64,000 nucleotides of DNA from Atrina japonica. Lineage: Eukaryota > Mollusca > Bivalvia > Pterioida > Pinnidae. The notes under the pieces are model-generated. The model saw only the letters and a list, made by a program, of their open reading frames with translations, was not told the origin of the DNA and did not search any database. A program made the translations under genes and the position numbers. The DNA is taken from positions 1-64,000 of the forward strand of contig BROG01000301.1 in the NCBI GenBank assembly GCA_030159075.1, given 5' to 3'. Of this stretch, positions 10,852-23,431 are shown piece after piece. Within the stretch, counting starts at the first letter, position 1. Each line of letters starts with the position of its first letter.

Positions 10852-11867
10852 AAAATATTCACCTATTTGTCTGCTGCACAAATTCTTTCATCAGATTTAC
10901 GGTAAACATCAAAGTAAAGTAAGCCAATGGTGATGTTTCTCGCGGTGGCATATGTTTTGGACTTTCCATCAAAACCCGTCCCTCTTTGTCTCTCTGGTGG
11001 AAAGACTCTGGGGTCTTATTCACAAAGAAACTTAAATCTAAGACTTACACTTAAGTGAAACTCATATTTACAAAGAAACTTAGACTTTCACTTAAGTGTG
11101 AAAATTGACAACTCAGACCACTCTTAAGTATAACTTTATTGTCGTTACCAACTAAACAAATAATATTACAGTATGATACTGGACATATTATTAGTGTAGG
11201 ATAAATGTATCGGGTAAATATCTAGTATGACAGATGGGACGAGTCTATTTACACAGTCGTCGTGCACATATATCCGAAAAATCTATTTACACAACCATCG
11301 TGTATAGGCTATATATCTAGTCTGCTAGCACGAACATTGTGCACACAAGACAGACTGACAAATATCTAAAAATAGTCTTATTTACCTATTATCCTATTAT
11401 ATTGTTCTCGTCAGTTTGTGGTTTTTCACAGAATTTGAGAGTTTTTAAGTGCACATGCAAATACACTTTTTCAAGCCAGTTGTCTCTATAAAAAATAAAC
11501 AAAAACAAAAACTGTTCGTAGTGTCAAAAGCCGAACGCTTGACTCCTTTGCGTCATCGAATCATATACATTGTATAACAAGCACTCGATTTTAGTTTTAT
11601 GAATGAAATCAATGTCAGATGAATTTGTGGCGTGGAAGCAAATTTATTGGTAAGCCAGACATTTGTTTACATATGTGGCATATGCCCCCCCCCCCTAGTC
11701 CGACGAAGCAAATTGAAATTGGGTATTGAAGGGGGATAGGCTAAATATAACCATTATTCTTAAAAGACACACGCACACTGTTGCTAACGCCAGAAAACGT
11801 GAGTACTGGGTCTTAAGATAATCCCCAATTTTCTTAACACCTTATGTCTAGTCTTTGCAAAAAACGT
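10852..11867. other. Intergenic, repeat-like stretch
   Basis: At 11013-11120 the motif AAGAAACTTA and CTTAAGTG recur several times, and a complementary TCTTAAGTGTAAGACTTACG occurs at 12201-12220. This could mark the two ends of a decayed element, but the arms align only over short blocks. A C-run sits at 11684-11695. No gene is seen. Confidence 0.35.
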
Positions 11868-12740
11868 GAGGGGTTAATATTTTAGCCCCCCCCCTTTACA
11901 GCAACCCCCCCCCCCCCGGGGAGTATGAGGATTTCATAATGACGACCCAAATAGAGTGTGAGAGAGAGTGACCATAACCATAATTATTACATCTACGTTA
12001 AACTTAAACTCATAGTACTTGAAATGAACAATATGTTGTATTGTATGTATGTATTTTTTATATAAACGATGTATTGACAGAAATAGAAGTTTGAAATATA
12101 ACAACTGGATTATTCGGCTTAGGATTCAAAACCACTAGATTTTAAGGCTAGGTATTTCTATTTCAGGCGTAAATTTCTGTTGCTAACGTAAATATTGGTC
12201 TTAAGTGTAAGACTTACGACCGGACTTCTGAGTACGTTTATGAATATGTCTTATTAGTTGCAGGAGACGTGTAGAGTACACTGTAAGTATAAGTCGATTA
12301 GACATGGACTTAACAACTTCTTTAGTCCCTAGATTCTGATCCATCTCAACAAACGTTTAATGTATGTATTTGTATACTTAACGTTTTTTTTTTTTTATGT
12401 ATGTTTTTTTTTTTTTTTTGTTTTTTTTTTTGGGGGGGGGTTAATATTTTATTATGGTATTTTGGCCAGGATTTTACATCAACCCCTAAAACTCCACCTG
12501 GCTAGGGAGTATGAGGATTTCATATGTATGACTGACCAAATAGAGAGAGAGAGAGTTAGACCATAAACCATAACAACAACGGAAAAAAGCATATTTTACA
12601 TGTAGAGCTACACAAATGCACCAAGATTAAACTTAAACTCATAGTAATCTTGACTTGTAATGAACAATATTTAAATGTACTGAAAATATAACATTGTATT
12701 ATTGTATATCTTACTTTTTTATATAAACTTTTTCTTCCTC
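11868..12740. repeat. Two diverged direct copies of a ~270-bp segment with poly-C/poly-G tracts
   Basis: 11868-12110 and about 12435-12740 share GGGGTTAATATTTTA, GGGAGTATGAGGATTTCATA, a GA-rich run followed by GACCATAA, and AAACTTAAACTCATAGTA in the same order. Offsets between matched blocks range from about 567 to 628 bp, so the copies have accumulated indels. C/G runs adjoin both. Confidence 0.6.
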
Positions 12741-13289
12741 ATTAAGTGGAGAAAAGAAAAAACAGAAATAAGAAGCTCTTTGTCTTTTACAATATATAAA
12801 TATATTACTCCATATTTAATTATTGATTTTGATTCAAAATAAGTGAAGAAACATTTAAGGCTAGGTTACATTTACTATTTCAAATTTTCAAAATGTCAAC
12901 AAATATAAATAATTTCTTGTTTAAGTATATATACATAGCAAATATATTGTTGAAATTCGACATTCTTTGTAGTTTCTGTATGTACATGTAATTTTAGATA
13001 TTTACATTTCATCAGCATAATTTTGAGTACATAAATATTTATTATTTAACATTGAACATTCATTAAAATTGCAGGAGATACATGTAATTATTATATTCAT
13101 TTGGATTTCAACAATATATAAATACTGAGGACAACAAGGTTTGAATGTATACAGTGTAGTAGAGAGATGAAGAATATGGGTGCCAGGGAATAGGGATGTT
13201 AGTAGGGTGGTCTTTTTTTTATTTTTTTTTTTATTTTTATTTTTTGCTATATTCCAGGACATTTATGTATTACAATTTTTCATAAATAA
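12741..13289. other. Stretch possibly containing the 3' UTR of the antisense LINE
   Basis: This AT-rich sequence lies immediately downstream, on the minus strand, of the LINE C-terminal region. No motif fixes the 3' end of the element. Confidence 0.3.
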
Positions 13290-13837
13290 TGATAGTAATA
13301 GTAATACTATACTGATCTTTTAAATAGGTCAATATCTATAGGGAATTTAGTTCTTACTGATTCTATTTTTATCACAATTATAATTATAATAGCTGCTTTA
13401 GTTTGGTTTGGTTCAAATATAATTCTTTTTGTTTGTATTTTGTATAGTATATGTACTTTTTCAATGTAAAAAATAATTAGATTTAGCATTTCATAGTATT
13501 GTGATTTTTCAATAATTCCAAATATCATATCTAATTCTGTTTATGTGATATCTAAAGTCAAAGATGTATTAATCCATAATTTTATTTCTAAAATCAGCTG
13601 TTTTGTTTTGTGACAATTCAAGAATAAATGCTTTATTGTTTCTGGTTCTGTTTTACAGACTTTACATATATTGTCTGTTACATATATTTTGAAGATATTT
13701 ATATGTGGCTAAAATGTGATGATTAACTTTGTATTGTAACCACTGCATCTTAATTTTTTTTTGATATATTAAATAGAATTGGTCGTAAAAAGTATTTTGT
13801 AGAACATGACCACATTTCAGATCATATTGATGATTTT

Positions 13838-15799
13838 TTGTCAAATCTGTTTGATTATGACGAAGACGTGATTATGGCCCATAGAAACTCTGAGGACAAT
13901 ACCGTAAATACGTTCGGTAAAAAATTGATTGCTACTTGTAAATCAAGTGGTATGAGGATATGTAACGGTAGAACAACACCTGATACTTGTGGGCGTTTTA
14001 CCTTTTTCAATCATCTGGGTGCTAGTGTTATAGATTATGTACTCGCTCACAAGAATTGTTTTGAACTTGTCACTAACTTTAATGTGTGTGATTTTAATAC
14101 ATTCTCTGATCATGCACCTATATCTTTCGAAATACCCTGTATGATTGATAATATTGTAAACGTTCATGAATGTTCTACTGAATCGTCTATTAAGGTAACT
14201 GTGTACAGGTGGAAACATGATCATTTAGATGAGATGAAACATGTTTTAGATGAGAAGGAAAATATTTTGAAAAATATTGTTTATAATATTGAATCAAATA
14301 ATTGGAGTGTAGATTTTGGTGTTGATCGTTTTGTTTCTGTGATAAATGAGGTATTTACGCCTTTTTGTAAGAAAAGTTTTCGTGTTAAAAATAATTCTTC
14401 TGAAAGACCAAAGTCGTACAAAGATAAGCCATGGTTCGATAAACATTGCTCAATTTTGTATAAAACATATGTTCAATCCCTCAAAAAATTTAATTGTCAC
14501 CGAACAAATATTAAACGCCAAATTTTGATGGAAAATAAGCGTTTATATAAACAATATGAGAGGAAAATAAAAAGATTTTATATGAGAAAAGAGGGAAATA
14601 AATTAAGTTATCTCAGGAAAAGTAATCCAAAGAAGTTTTATCATATCTTTCAAAAACGTTCTTGTACAAGGAAAACTAATTTATCAGTTAATGATTTTTA
14701 TGAACACTTCAAGGAAATTTTTAACACAAATGCTAATGATGTTGAAATTGGCAATTCTGTTATGAGGGAATGTGTTTTTGAGGAATTGGATGTAACTATT
14801 AGGGAAGAGGAAATACGTGATGTTTTGAAACAAACGAAATTAAATAAGTCACCTGGTGTAGATAATATGTTGAATGAATACTTTGTTAAATTTAAGGATT
14901 ACTTTGTTCCGTTGTTGTGTAAATTATTTAATTGTATTTTTTCAAGAGGACTTTTTCCAGAAGGTTGGTCACAAGGAATTATAGTACCAATTCACAAAAA
15001 AGGTGATGTGAACTCACCAAATAATTACAGAGGTATCACACTTGTTAGCTGTCTGTCAAAACTGTTTACATCGGTATTGAATAATCGATTACTTGATTGG
15101 TCTTATAAAAATGATGTAATATCTGATGCACAATTTGGTTTTAAACAAGGTCTTGGTACCACTGATGCGATTTTTGCTCTCCATTGTTTAGTTAACAAAA
15201 TGATTTTACACAAAAAGAAGCTGTATTGCTGTTTTATTGATTTTGAAAAAGCCTTTGGTAGTATAAATAGAAAAAAGTTACTTTATAAACTGGGTAGATC
15301 CCTGGTAACAGGGAAAATGTTCACAATTATAAAATCTTTATACAATAATATTAAATCATGCATTAGACATGATTGTGTAAAATCAGATTTTTTCAGTGTC
15401 CCAAACGGATTGATGAAGGGTGAAGGGTTGTCTCCCTTTTTGTTCTCTCTTTATATCAATGATTTTGAAAATCACATGTTATACAGTAATTGTGAAAGTG
15501 TAGAACTAAGAGATCTGTCTTTATTTTTAATCATGTATGCTGATGATACTGTCCTTTTCTCTGAATCTATTTTTGGTCTACAAAATTTACTGGATAATTT
15601 ACATGTGTACTGCATGAATTGGAATATTAAGGTAAATGTAAACAAAACAAAAATTGTAGTATTTAGAAATAATGGTAGAATTGCTAAAAAAGCAAAATGG
15701 AAATATGATCAAAAACCAATTGAAATTGTTGATTGTTTTAATTATTTAGGGATTACTCTATTATATAATGGAAAATTCACCCGAACACAACATATTTAA
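13838..15799 (+). pseudogene. LINE ORF2 fragment: endonuclease C-terminus and reverse transcriptase
   Basis: The 653-codon open frame has the endonuclease end motif SDHAPISFE (about residues 90-98), then a linker, then RT. RT landmarks are NKSPGVDN, the PIHKKGDVNSPNNYRGITL block, the Asp-containing FIDFEKAF motif, PNGLMKGEGLSPFLFSLYIND, and the catalytic YADDTVLF at about 15536. The first codon is TTG and the frame continues upstream without a start, so there is no native N-terminus. The frame breaks at 15799: a single-base indel in or near ATATTTAAG puts the rest of the protein in the frame of 15820-16710. The family resembles I/Nimb or Jockey-group LINEs; the clade is not certain. The catalytic YADD is intact, but the truncation and frameshift make it inactive. 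Confidence 0.85.
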
Positions 15800-16710
15800 G
15801 TCAACAAGGAAGAAAATGTATGTTTAGTATATTGAAAACTTGTAATGATGAATGCTTGAATGTTGAAACAAAACTACATGTTTTTGATACTTATGTCTCA
15901 AGTGTTTTAAACTATGGATGTGAAGTTTGGGGATTTAATATCGCCAAAGATATAGAGAAAATACATACAGATTTTTGTAAGAGAATTTTGAGGTTAAAAA
16001 ATTGTACTCCAAATTTTATGCTTTATGCAGAATTAGGCAGATCTCCATTAATGATAAGTAGAAAAATGAGAATTCTGAAATATTGGGTTAAATTATTAAA
16101 TACTAATAATATTATTTTGAAAGGAATGTATAAGGACATGTTTGAAAATATTGAGTCTCAAAACTGGTTACATCAAGTCAAAGAATTGCTTTTATCTCTT
16201 GGCTTTGGCTATGTTTGGTATAACCAGTATGTTCCCAATGGTAAAGTTTTTATTGCACAAGTAAATACTGTTTTAAATGATTTATTCATTCAAGAAATGA
16301 ATGCATACTTTGAAAACTCTAGTAAATGTTACCTTTATAAGTATTTAACAGATACTCATATGATACAATATTATATCCGTAAGTCTTTACCTGAGAAGTA
16401 TATTTTTTCACTTGCACAATTTAGACTGTCCTCACATGAATTAATAATAGAACAGGGTAGATACAGAAATATCACAAGAGAAGACAGAATTTGTGAAAAG
16501 TGTTCACGTCATGAAGTTGAGGATGAATTTCATTTCCTTTTTATATGCCCTTTCTATACAGATTTAAGGTCTAAATACATAAATAAATATTACTACAAAA
16601 GACCTTCTATGTTTAAATTAGTACAGTTATTAGGTATTAAAAATAAAACAAAATTGTGTAACCTAGCTAAGTTTATTACCAATGCCTTTGCACAGAGGAA
16701 AAATAATTGA
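15793..16710 (+). pseudogene. LINE ORF2 C-terminal part after the frameshift
   Basis: This continues the same protein in another frame: the region after the RT thumb (LNYGCEVWGFNIAKDIEKIH, then the ELGRSPL motif), and near the end a Cys/His cluster C-x2-C...H-x3-8-C (CEKCSRHEVEDEFHFLFIC) typical of LINE C-termini. In-frame homology extends upstream to about 15793, before the first ATG at 15820, which shows that the two open frames were once one. Confidence 0.82.
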
Positions 16711-17334
16711 TTTATTCCAGTGTTTTTCCTCCATTTTCATTTTCATATCTACTCTTGATCACTCTTGATCTACTTTATGTACTTTTTCAATTTAATTAGT
16801 ATATAATTATTTATTTATATGTATTGCACATGTATATATGTGTGTATATGTGCATGTTCACAACATTGTATATTATACTCTATGTTTATGCTGATGAGCC
16901 GTAAGACTTAAGGCAGTTCAATGAATAAACTGAATAAATCATAAATGGTAGATTCTTTTCCAATCTAGGTTATTCTCATTAACTTCATTTTCGATTTTAA
17001 TTGGTTGTTTATGATATTTTATTTTGTATTAACAGAATATTAAATAAAGGTTTGGTACCTTTTATACAAGGCATGATCACGGATAAGTTAAATGGTTAAG
17101 TCTGGTCCTATGATAATATTGTAAGACAATTTATTTTTATCAAAAAACAATTTTAGATTTTTTATATTATTTCTTAAACCAAGGTAAAGTTGGGTTTAAA
17201 ACCATATTGTATATAAAAATCATATGATAATATTGTTCAAGTATTGTTTTCGAGTTTAACAATATCTTTTACAGAAAGGATTCCTTTTTCTATCCACTGT
17301 TAGAAGGCAATAGGTTTGTTATCAATTAGAATTA

Positions 17335-17563
17335 GGGGCCCCCGTGGCCGAGTGGTTAGGGCATTGCGCTTTAAATCACAAGGCCTTTCACCTCTGGTTC
17401 GAATCCCGCTAAGGTCATTTCGAATTAAGTGGGAAAGTTTGCCAGTTTTCTTGCGGCAAGTCTGTGGTCTTTACCCGGGTTACCGGGGTTTCTCCTCCAC
17501 CAATAAAAACTGGACGCCATCATATGACTGAAAGATTGTTGACTATGGCGTAAAACAAAAATT
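17335..17563 (+). mobile_element. SINE with a Leu-like tRNA head, inserted in the L1/Tx1 relic
   Basis: The head reads CCCCGTGGCCGAGTGGTTAG (A-box) and CTGGTTCGAATCCCGC (B-box). The body ends in GACTATGGCGTAAAACAAAA. A possible 6-bp target duplication GAATTA flanks it (17329-17334 and 17570-17575). The 3' body matches the minus-strand copies at 47.26 and 51.26 kb. Confidence 0.82.
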
Positions 17564-19506
17564 CAAATCGAATTAAATCTGAATACAATAATGGATATTT
17601 AAATATGTAAGAGTAGTGTTTTACATGTAACATTTGAAATCCCCCTCTGAATATTGTTTAATCATTATTTTTCTTTTTATTCTATCAGTAGGATTATCCT
17701 AAAGGTAATAAAAAAAATAAAGTATTTAATTTCTTGAAAAAAAAATCATCTGTTAGGTTAGGCAGAGATTGAAGTAGGTGTATTAATTTAGGCAACATCA
17801 GAGACTTTATGAGTGTGTTTTTTACCAATAGATGTTATAAAATGTCGTGGCCACTGCTTTATCGTTTGTTCGATTTCTTTTAAACTATTTTGAAAATTTG
17901 TTTTTGTCATGTTCTCGAAAGATCAAATTCAATCCCTAATAACTCAAATTTTGTTTTTTTCCAAGATAGTTTTTCACATATTAGATATTTGTCTTTACTT
18001 TGTTTTTTTTAACCAATCCAAATTACATGTGATTTTGTAAGATTTATTTTTAGACCTGAAATTTTCCCAAATCATTTGATTTCACCTAATGTAGATCTTA
18101 AAGAATTTTTGAACCATCTAAAATATTGTTGTATCATCTGCAAATTTGCTAAGAATATATTCAGTGTCTTTAATTTTTATACCTGTAATTTTGTTACTGT
18201 TTCGTAGTTTTAAGGACAACATCTCTGCACACATAAGAAATAAATAGCTTATAAAGGGACACCTTGTCGGCATCCCCTAGATATAGTAATGGGTTTGGAC
18301 AGATTCCCCCCATGTTAATATTTGAGAGTATATTATTTGTGAACGTTTTTATCCACTGTATTATTGAACGATTGAAATTGTAAAAATTTAACACTTTTAT
18401 TATAAAAAAACAAGATATTGAATCAAAAGCCTTCTCAAAAACAATTAAAAAATATTATTCCAGGTATATTGTTATGTTCCGTATAGCTCTTAATATCATA
18501 AATTGTTCTTATATTTTCTCCTAAACATCTGCCTAAAAAGAAACATGTTTGATCTTCATTAATTATAGTATCTAATACTAATTTAATTCTCTGTGCTATA
18601 CATCCAGAAGCAAATTTATAAATTATATTTAAAAGTGTAATGGGGCGCCAGTTTTTATTTTAGAAATTGTCTTGGTTTATTTCCTTTTGGGGTGCATGTT
18701 ATAATACCTTGTCTTTGTGTAATGGAAATATTCATTGTTTTGTAACCTTCATTGATAGGACGAACAATAAAATCACTAATTTCAGGCCATAACATTTTAA
18801 AGAATTCAACCGTGTATCCATTAGAACCAGGACTTTTGTTATTTTTTATTTTTTCAGAACATGTAATGCATTCAAATTAGTTATCTCCCCTTGAATTTAT
18901 GAGATTATCCTCATTTGATAATTTTTTATATTACAATTACTAATAATGTCGTCTAGAGAAAAGTCTTCTTGTAGTTCATCATCAATATTTGTAAACAGAT
19001 TTCTATAAAACAACCAAACTTCATCTAAAATGCTATCTTGATCAGAAATAGTTTCTCCATTTTCTTTTTCAGGTCTGTGTATTATTTTTGAAGAAAAGTG
19101 TTTATTTGCAAGTGCTAAGAAATATTTTGTAGGTTGTTCCTCTTCCTTTGGCCATTGGAGTTTAGATCTTAAAATATTACCCTTCATTTTCTCCTTTCGT
19201 ATATTTTCTTAGTGTAATTTTAAATTTTCTAAATCATCAAAATTGGTAGACCTAAGATTTGACTCAAAACTGATTATTTATATGTTTGTAATTATGTGTA
19301 TCTTTTTTGTATCTAATACTAACTTAAAATCACCAAACATCACTACTTTATTGTTGCCTATTTCGTGTATTTTACTTTCTATGTGTTTATAAAAATCTGG
19401 TGAGTCTGTATTTGGATCATATAGGTTAACTAAGGTCAATCTAGTATTCTGTTCTATGACTATATCTATGATACAATAATTACTTTGACTGTAATTACAT
19501 TTGTTA

Positions 19507-20607
19507 TGGATTTCATATTAAAAATTATCCATACAAAGAAAGTTTACTGTTTATTGTCATTAAATATCATATCCAATTTTTACAGCTTATTTACAAGTTA
19601 AACCCCAGTACCTTTGCTGTGTGGAAAATCCTTTGTCTACTACATTTATACGAATATAATTACGGACATTAAATATCAAAAGAGAACAGAACAGAAAACA
19701 CCTTGTTATTTGAATCCACACAGACAATTCTTGCACGTTAATTATTATTTTCGCTTTTTATACGCTACTTAGATATGATCTTATGGTGTCAACATTCTAT
19801 GTCGATAACTCGTAGTACAAATAGTTTTTTATTGTCGCGTCTGAAAACTATCATTTTAGCTGTGGTATTTGATACAGAATCAAGATTCATAGGCAACGCC
19901 TTGTCGGTAATGACGGATAATTTTCATTTCTATGTAAATGCAATATATCGACGGTGTCAAACAGAAATTAAGCATCAGGTCATTTTAAGTTTTTTCTATT
20001 TTTAGCGTCTGTGGACAGATTGGTTTCGAGATCTTTAAACAGAAAAAACTCAAAGATCTAAGGAAAAAATATGAAAAATAGCCCTATAGTGAACAGGTAA
20101 ACATGGACATTTGTTAACAACATTGTAAAAAGTATTTATTAGTATGTGACAAAGATATGGTTTTTATAAGTGTAATTTTGTTTTCCTTTGTTTACATATT
20201 AGGAAATACTTATATGTCCATAAAATAGCATTTGTACTCATAAAAATATATGTGTAAATGTGATTTTTCTGTCATTTTGTGGTGGGTTTTTTCCTGATAG
20301 AAAGATAGGTTTTTGACTTTAGGGTGGACGCTAATCATAAAAAAAATTGGAATGGGCTAAGGTACGTTTTGATATTGGATCATTACATGTATCAGTAAAT
20401 AGAATACACAAACACAATGTACGTACATATAAATGATTCTAAAGTATACGCGTTAATCATCAAGAGGCGCAAAAGATTTATCGTTTAATGCATGGCTGGT
20501 CATAGTAAGTTGTGACATCGCGTAAACAACCCCCACGTGTATGGTTTGAATACAAATCGCGTAATTAAAAACACGTGGAAATATCACCGATACAGTATAT
20601 ATCTGTT
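19507..20607. other. Intergenic stretch
   Basis: No gene is recognised. A segment near 20510-20550 (GACATCGCGTAAACAACCCC, then ATGGTTTG) recurs at 45.45 kb, indicating another low-copy dispersed repeat. The 76-codon ORF at 19775-20005 has no known domain. Confidence 0.4.
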
Positions 20608-20612
20608 GAGAG

Positions 20613-20704
<92 letters not shown>
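20608..20704. repeat. (GA)n microsatellite
   Basis: About 48 units with one AA interruption at 20629. Both strands give long repeat-only ORFs, which are not genes. Confidence 0.97.
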
Positions 20705-20706
<2 letters not shown>

Positions 20707-21081
20707 ATTAAAATAAAGACTGTGCAAAGTGAGGATGTATGCAGGTCCACATCAGCATAACCTGTGAGGTGCATTATCCGTTAAGGGACCGATGAAACTG
20801 TGACTGTTGAAAGTAATATTAATTCAAGGAATTAAATTTCGGTTCTTGGTGATTTTATGGCGGTTGTGGCGAAGGATTTCAGAACTTGCAACGAAATCCT
20901 AAGGATCTGCCCCGTACATGAATCGACAGAGACCTCTCAATGGAAAAAATAAAGTAAAATTCAGACTATATCGTGACCTTCAAACTCACAATACCTCAGT
21001 TTTATAGAAAATATATGGATTATACCTAAAACCAAGCTATACAACTAAATATCACTGCCTCACAAACTTCACATTTGGTAC

Positions 21082-21416
21082 AGTTTGTTTGTAGTTTTAT
21101 ATCCCGTCAAGAATTTTTCACTTATATTGAGATGCCACCGGCTTTTGGTGAAGAGCTACAACTTTTGGTCTGTATTATGGACTGACGACAATACAGCGGG
21201 GGTTCCTTTACGTGCCACGCCCTCCGCGACACGTGACCTTGGTTTTCAGTCTCATCCGAAAGACACGTGACTTTCACTTCGTATGCCGCCGAGCGCTTGG
21301 CGAAGGAACAGTCACTACCATTTTTAAAAGTCTTTGATATAACACGGTCCGGGAATCGAACACTGGACCTTCCGTTTGCGAGTCCAACGCTCTACCAATT
21401 GACCACTGCAAGTGGT
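21082..21416 (-). mobile_element. SINE with a GTCAATTGGTAGAGC-type tRNA head
   Basis: On the minus strand the head carries CAGTGGTCAATTGGTAGAGC (A-box) and GTGTTCGATTCCCGG (B-box). The body includes an ACGTGTCGCGGA-like segment and a 3' end reading to TTGACGGGATATAAAAC. It is related to 57130-57409. Small plus-strand ORFs across it are incidental. Confidence 0.72.
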
Positions 21417-21644
21417 CACAATCGGTACAGACAACTCAACTGCTATCTAACACTGGAAAAACGTAACAAATAGAACATTTGGCTTTTTTTTAACAACAAT
21501 GGGAAAATATCCTCTACGTATACAATACGTCTTTGGTATCAATATGTATGTTGTGAAGTGCTTTGCTATGTCGGGAAAAGAGCGGTAGTAAATTGTGTTA
21601 ACCTGAATGTATTTGTATGTTATTGCTTCTACACGCATAAACTT

Positions 21645-21930
21645 GGCCCAGTGGTTTGAGCATCGGGCTTTGAACTATGAAGTATCTCACTTCTTGTCAC
21701 CGCATATTCGAGCTCCGCTTGAACCTCAGCTAACATTGTGAGATGTGAGAAAATTTGCCAGTTTAATTGCAGAAGGCCGCTGGTCTCTTCCGGAAGGAGT
21801 CATCGTCCCCAGCCATTATGCCACACTCGTTGCAAATGTTCCATAGAAATCCCTTCATTTAAAAAGCCGATAAACTTGTTTCTGATTGTCCCACATTTTC
21901 TTTACCTTTTGACTGACATATAACAAAAGT
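21645..21930 (+). mobile_element. Degenerate SINE copy
   Basis: A tRNA-like head (GGCCCAGTGGTTTGAGCATC, then ATTCGAGCTCCGC) precedes a body with GAAAATTTGCCAGTTTAATT, as in the 17.3 kb SINE body (GAAAGTTTGCCAGTTTTCTT). The 3' part contains CACTCGTTGCAAATGTTCCA, similar to 4.36 kb. Confidence 0.55.
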
Positions 21931-22250
21931 GGGGTAATCAGGACGACACCACAGAACCGACGCAGGGGAATTCAAAAGAAAACGAACTAAATTATATCAT
22001 TTTTTCAATATTTTATTAAAATAAATAAATATCATGAGGACAAATTTCCTCATGAAACACTTCGAAAAAAAAAATACGTTATCAAATAAATACATTTAAT
22101 CTGTAGCTGAGGATATTCAACCAGTTAACACTTATTTCTATTTTTCTCCGAAAATGTTTGGGATGACTACAAATATTATGACTGATATAAGAAGTACATC
22201 TTATCCTCTTTTACATCATTTATTCTGAATTATGGGGCTGAGTATTTTGC

Positions 22251-22609
22251 TTAAAAGGGGCATTAGCTGCATTTTCTTCAAAAACTGTTCTTTCCTTTTT
22301 ACAACTTTGATTGATATGCAGTAACAAAAAATGAAATACAGTCAGTCAGAAAATTCTTAAATTCCTATATATTTTGTGACAATTGCTTGCGAAACCCAGT
22401 TTGGCAATTATTCACTTGCAATTGATTATTTAACTTTACTGTTTGTATATGCAGAGCACACTGTGCCTGATCTTATTTTCAGAAACTGTATGGGGATATA
22501 AAATGTTTTGACTGTGTATAGCTTTTATTTTACATTGTACATCAGCTACAAGTACTAAAAGTAGAAAAAATCGAAATAATTGGTTTGGTTAACACAACTA
22601 GTGCCCCTG
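22251..22609. mobile_element. MITE family A, near-complete copy
   Basis: The left end is TTAAAAGGGGCATTAGCTGC and the right end is ACAACTAGTGCCCCTGTAA, an inverted pair. The interior shares GCAATTGATTATTTAACTT and CTGATCTTATTTTCAGAAA with the other copies. Confidence 0.75.
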
Positions 22610-23431
22610 TAATATTTCAATATGCATTCTTGTGATAGACAACTGGTATACATGGGGTAATCTTCGACACCTTAATGCCAATTTAAGTAGATCTTGCATC
22701 ATTTAAACTAGTGTTTCAGTTCATATTGTAAAACTTCCGAATTAATTCCAAAAGTTAAGCCAACTTCATCTTCCGTAAAACACATATGGACGTGTCACAG
22801 AATTCAAATTATGGCCAAAACAACAGACCGAAAATTAGCCCATTGTGCATTTTTAGCGAATCGTTAAAAAAAATAGACAACGACTACATTGACTAATGAC
22901 AGGGTGAGCCCTGAGTAAATAATATACGGTACTGATAGGTGGACACGATGATTTGTATATTCTCAAACTTGTAAGCTGACCACACACATACACACACACT
23001 CCCTAAAATAGTACAAGATAAAATTTGAGTACAAAGTATGTTTTTAAACTCGCACATACGACTTTCCAAAATATATTTATAAAGTGATATACTACCCTCT
23101 GCTACGGCCACGTTACATATGATAGTGAAATACAATGGACTCCTTCATGTCAAAATTTAAAAATCAGTCACAAGATATACACAATTAAATTGAAATTATT
23201 TTCAAAATCCATCAAAATGTTATTATGATTGAGATAATGCTGTACGTAAGTTGCACGAGCCGTTGATGTCAGGACAGCCCAGACTTCGTGTATCTATATA
23301 TTAAAATAATATGCTATGTTTTGATCCACTCACAAGCGGCTGGATTTATTACAAATTGCATAGAATACTTCTTAAATCCAAAAATATCCATTTGATAAAT
23401 GATACGATTTAAAAAAATAAAACATCAATGT
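22610..23431. other. Intergenic stretch, no feature recognised
   Basis: Only a short CA-rich run at about 22981-23000 stands out. The 80-codon minus-strand ORF at 22893-23135 has no known domain. Confidence 0.45.

Larger units (their letters stand above)
13760..16945 (+). mobile_element. 5'-truncated non-LTR retrotransposon inserted into the antisense LINE
   Basis: Recognisable homology begins in mid-endonuclease (ILNRIGRKKYFVEHDHIS at about 13766) and runs through RT and the C-terminal zinc-finger region to a 3' UTR ending in ATGAGCCGTAAGACTTAAGG and an AATAAA-rich tail near 16925-16945. The host LINE resumes on both sides, so this is a later insertion with the 5' truncation typical of target-primed reverse transcription. 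The 3' UTR resembles that at about 50.05-50.09 kb. Confidence 0.85.
13290..19506 (-). mobile_element. L1/Tx1-type LINE relic, antisense, interrupted by two younger insertions
   Basis: Read on the minus strand, 19506-19290 encodes an APE-type endonuclease segment (a run like LTLVNLYDPN, then VVMFGDF where GDFN is expected). 19187-18897 encodes the typical linker between endonuclease and RT (KYFLALANKHF). 18394-18000 encodes RT with an asparagine/phenylalanine-rich palm start and KFADDTTIF. 17320-16960 continues with WIEKGILSVKDI and ends in NLDWKRIYHL. 13755-13300 resumes with KMQWLQYKVNHHILATYKYL and a C-terminal Cys/His region. Stop codons and frameshifts are frequent, so it is dead. The order and spacing of these pieces match the C-terminal half of Tx1-like L1 elements. 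Confidence 0.75.

Noticed and set aside
20565..20774. Ser-Leu and Arg-Glu repeat ORFs
   Set aside because: They are translations of the (GA)n microsatellite. The same reasoning applies to Tyr-Ile ORFs over AT runs at 25.4, 36.8, 48.2, 48.9 and 61.5 kb.
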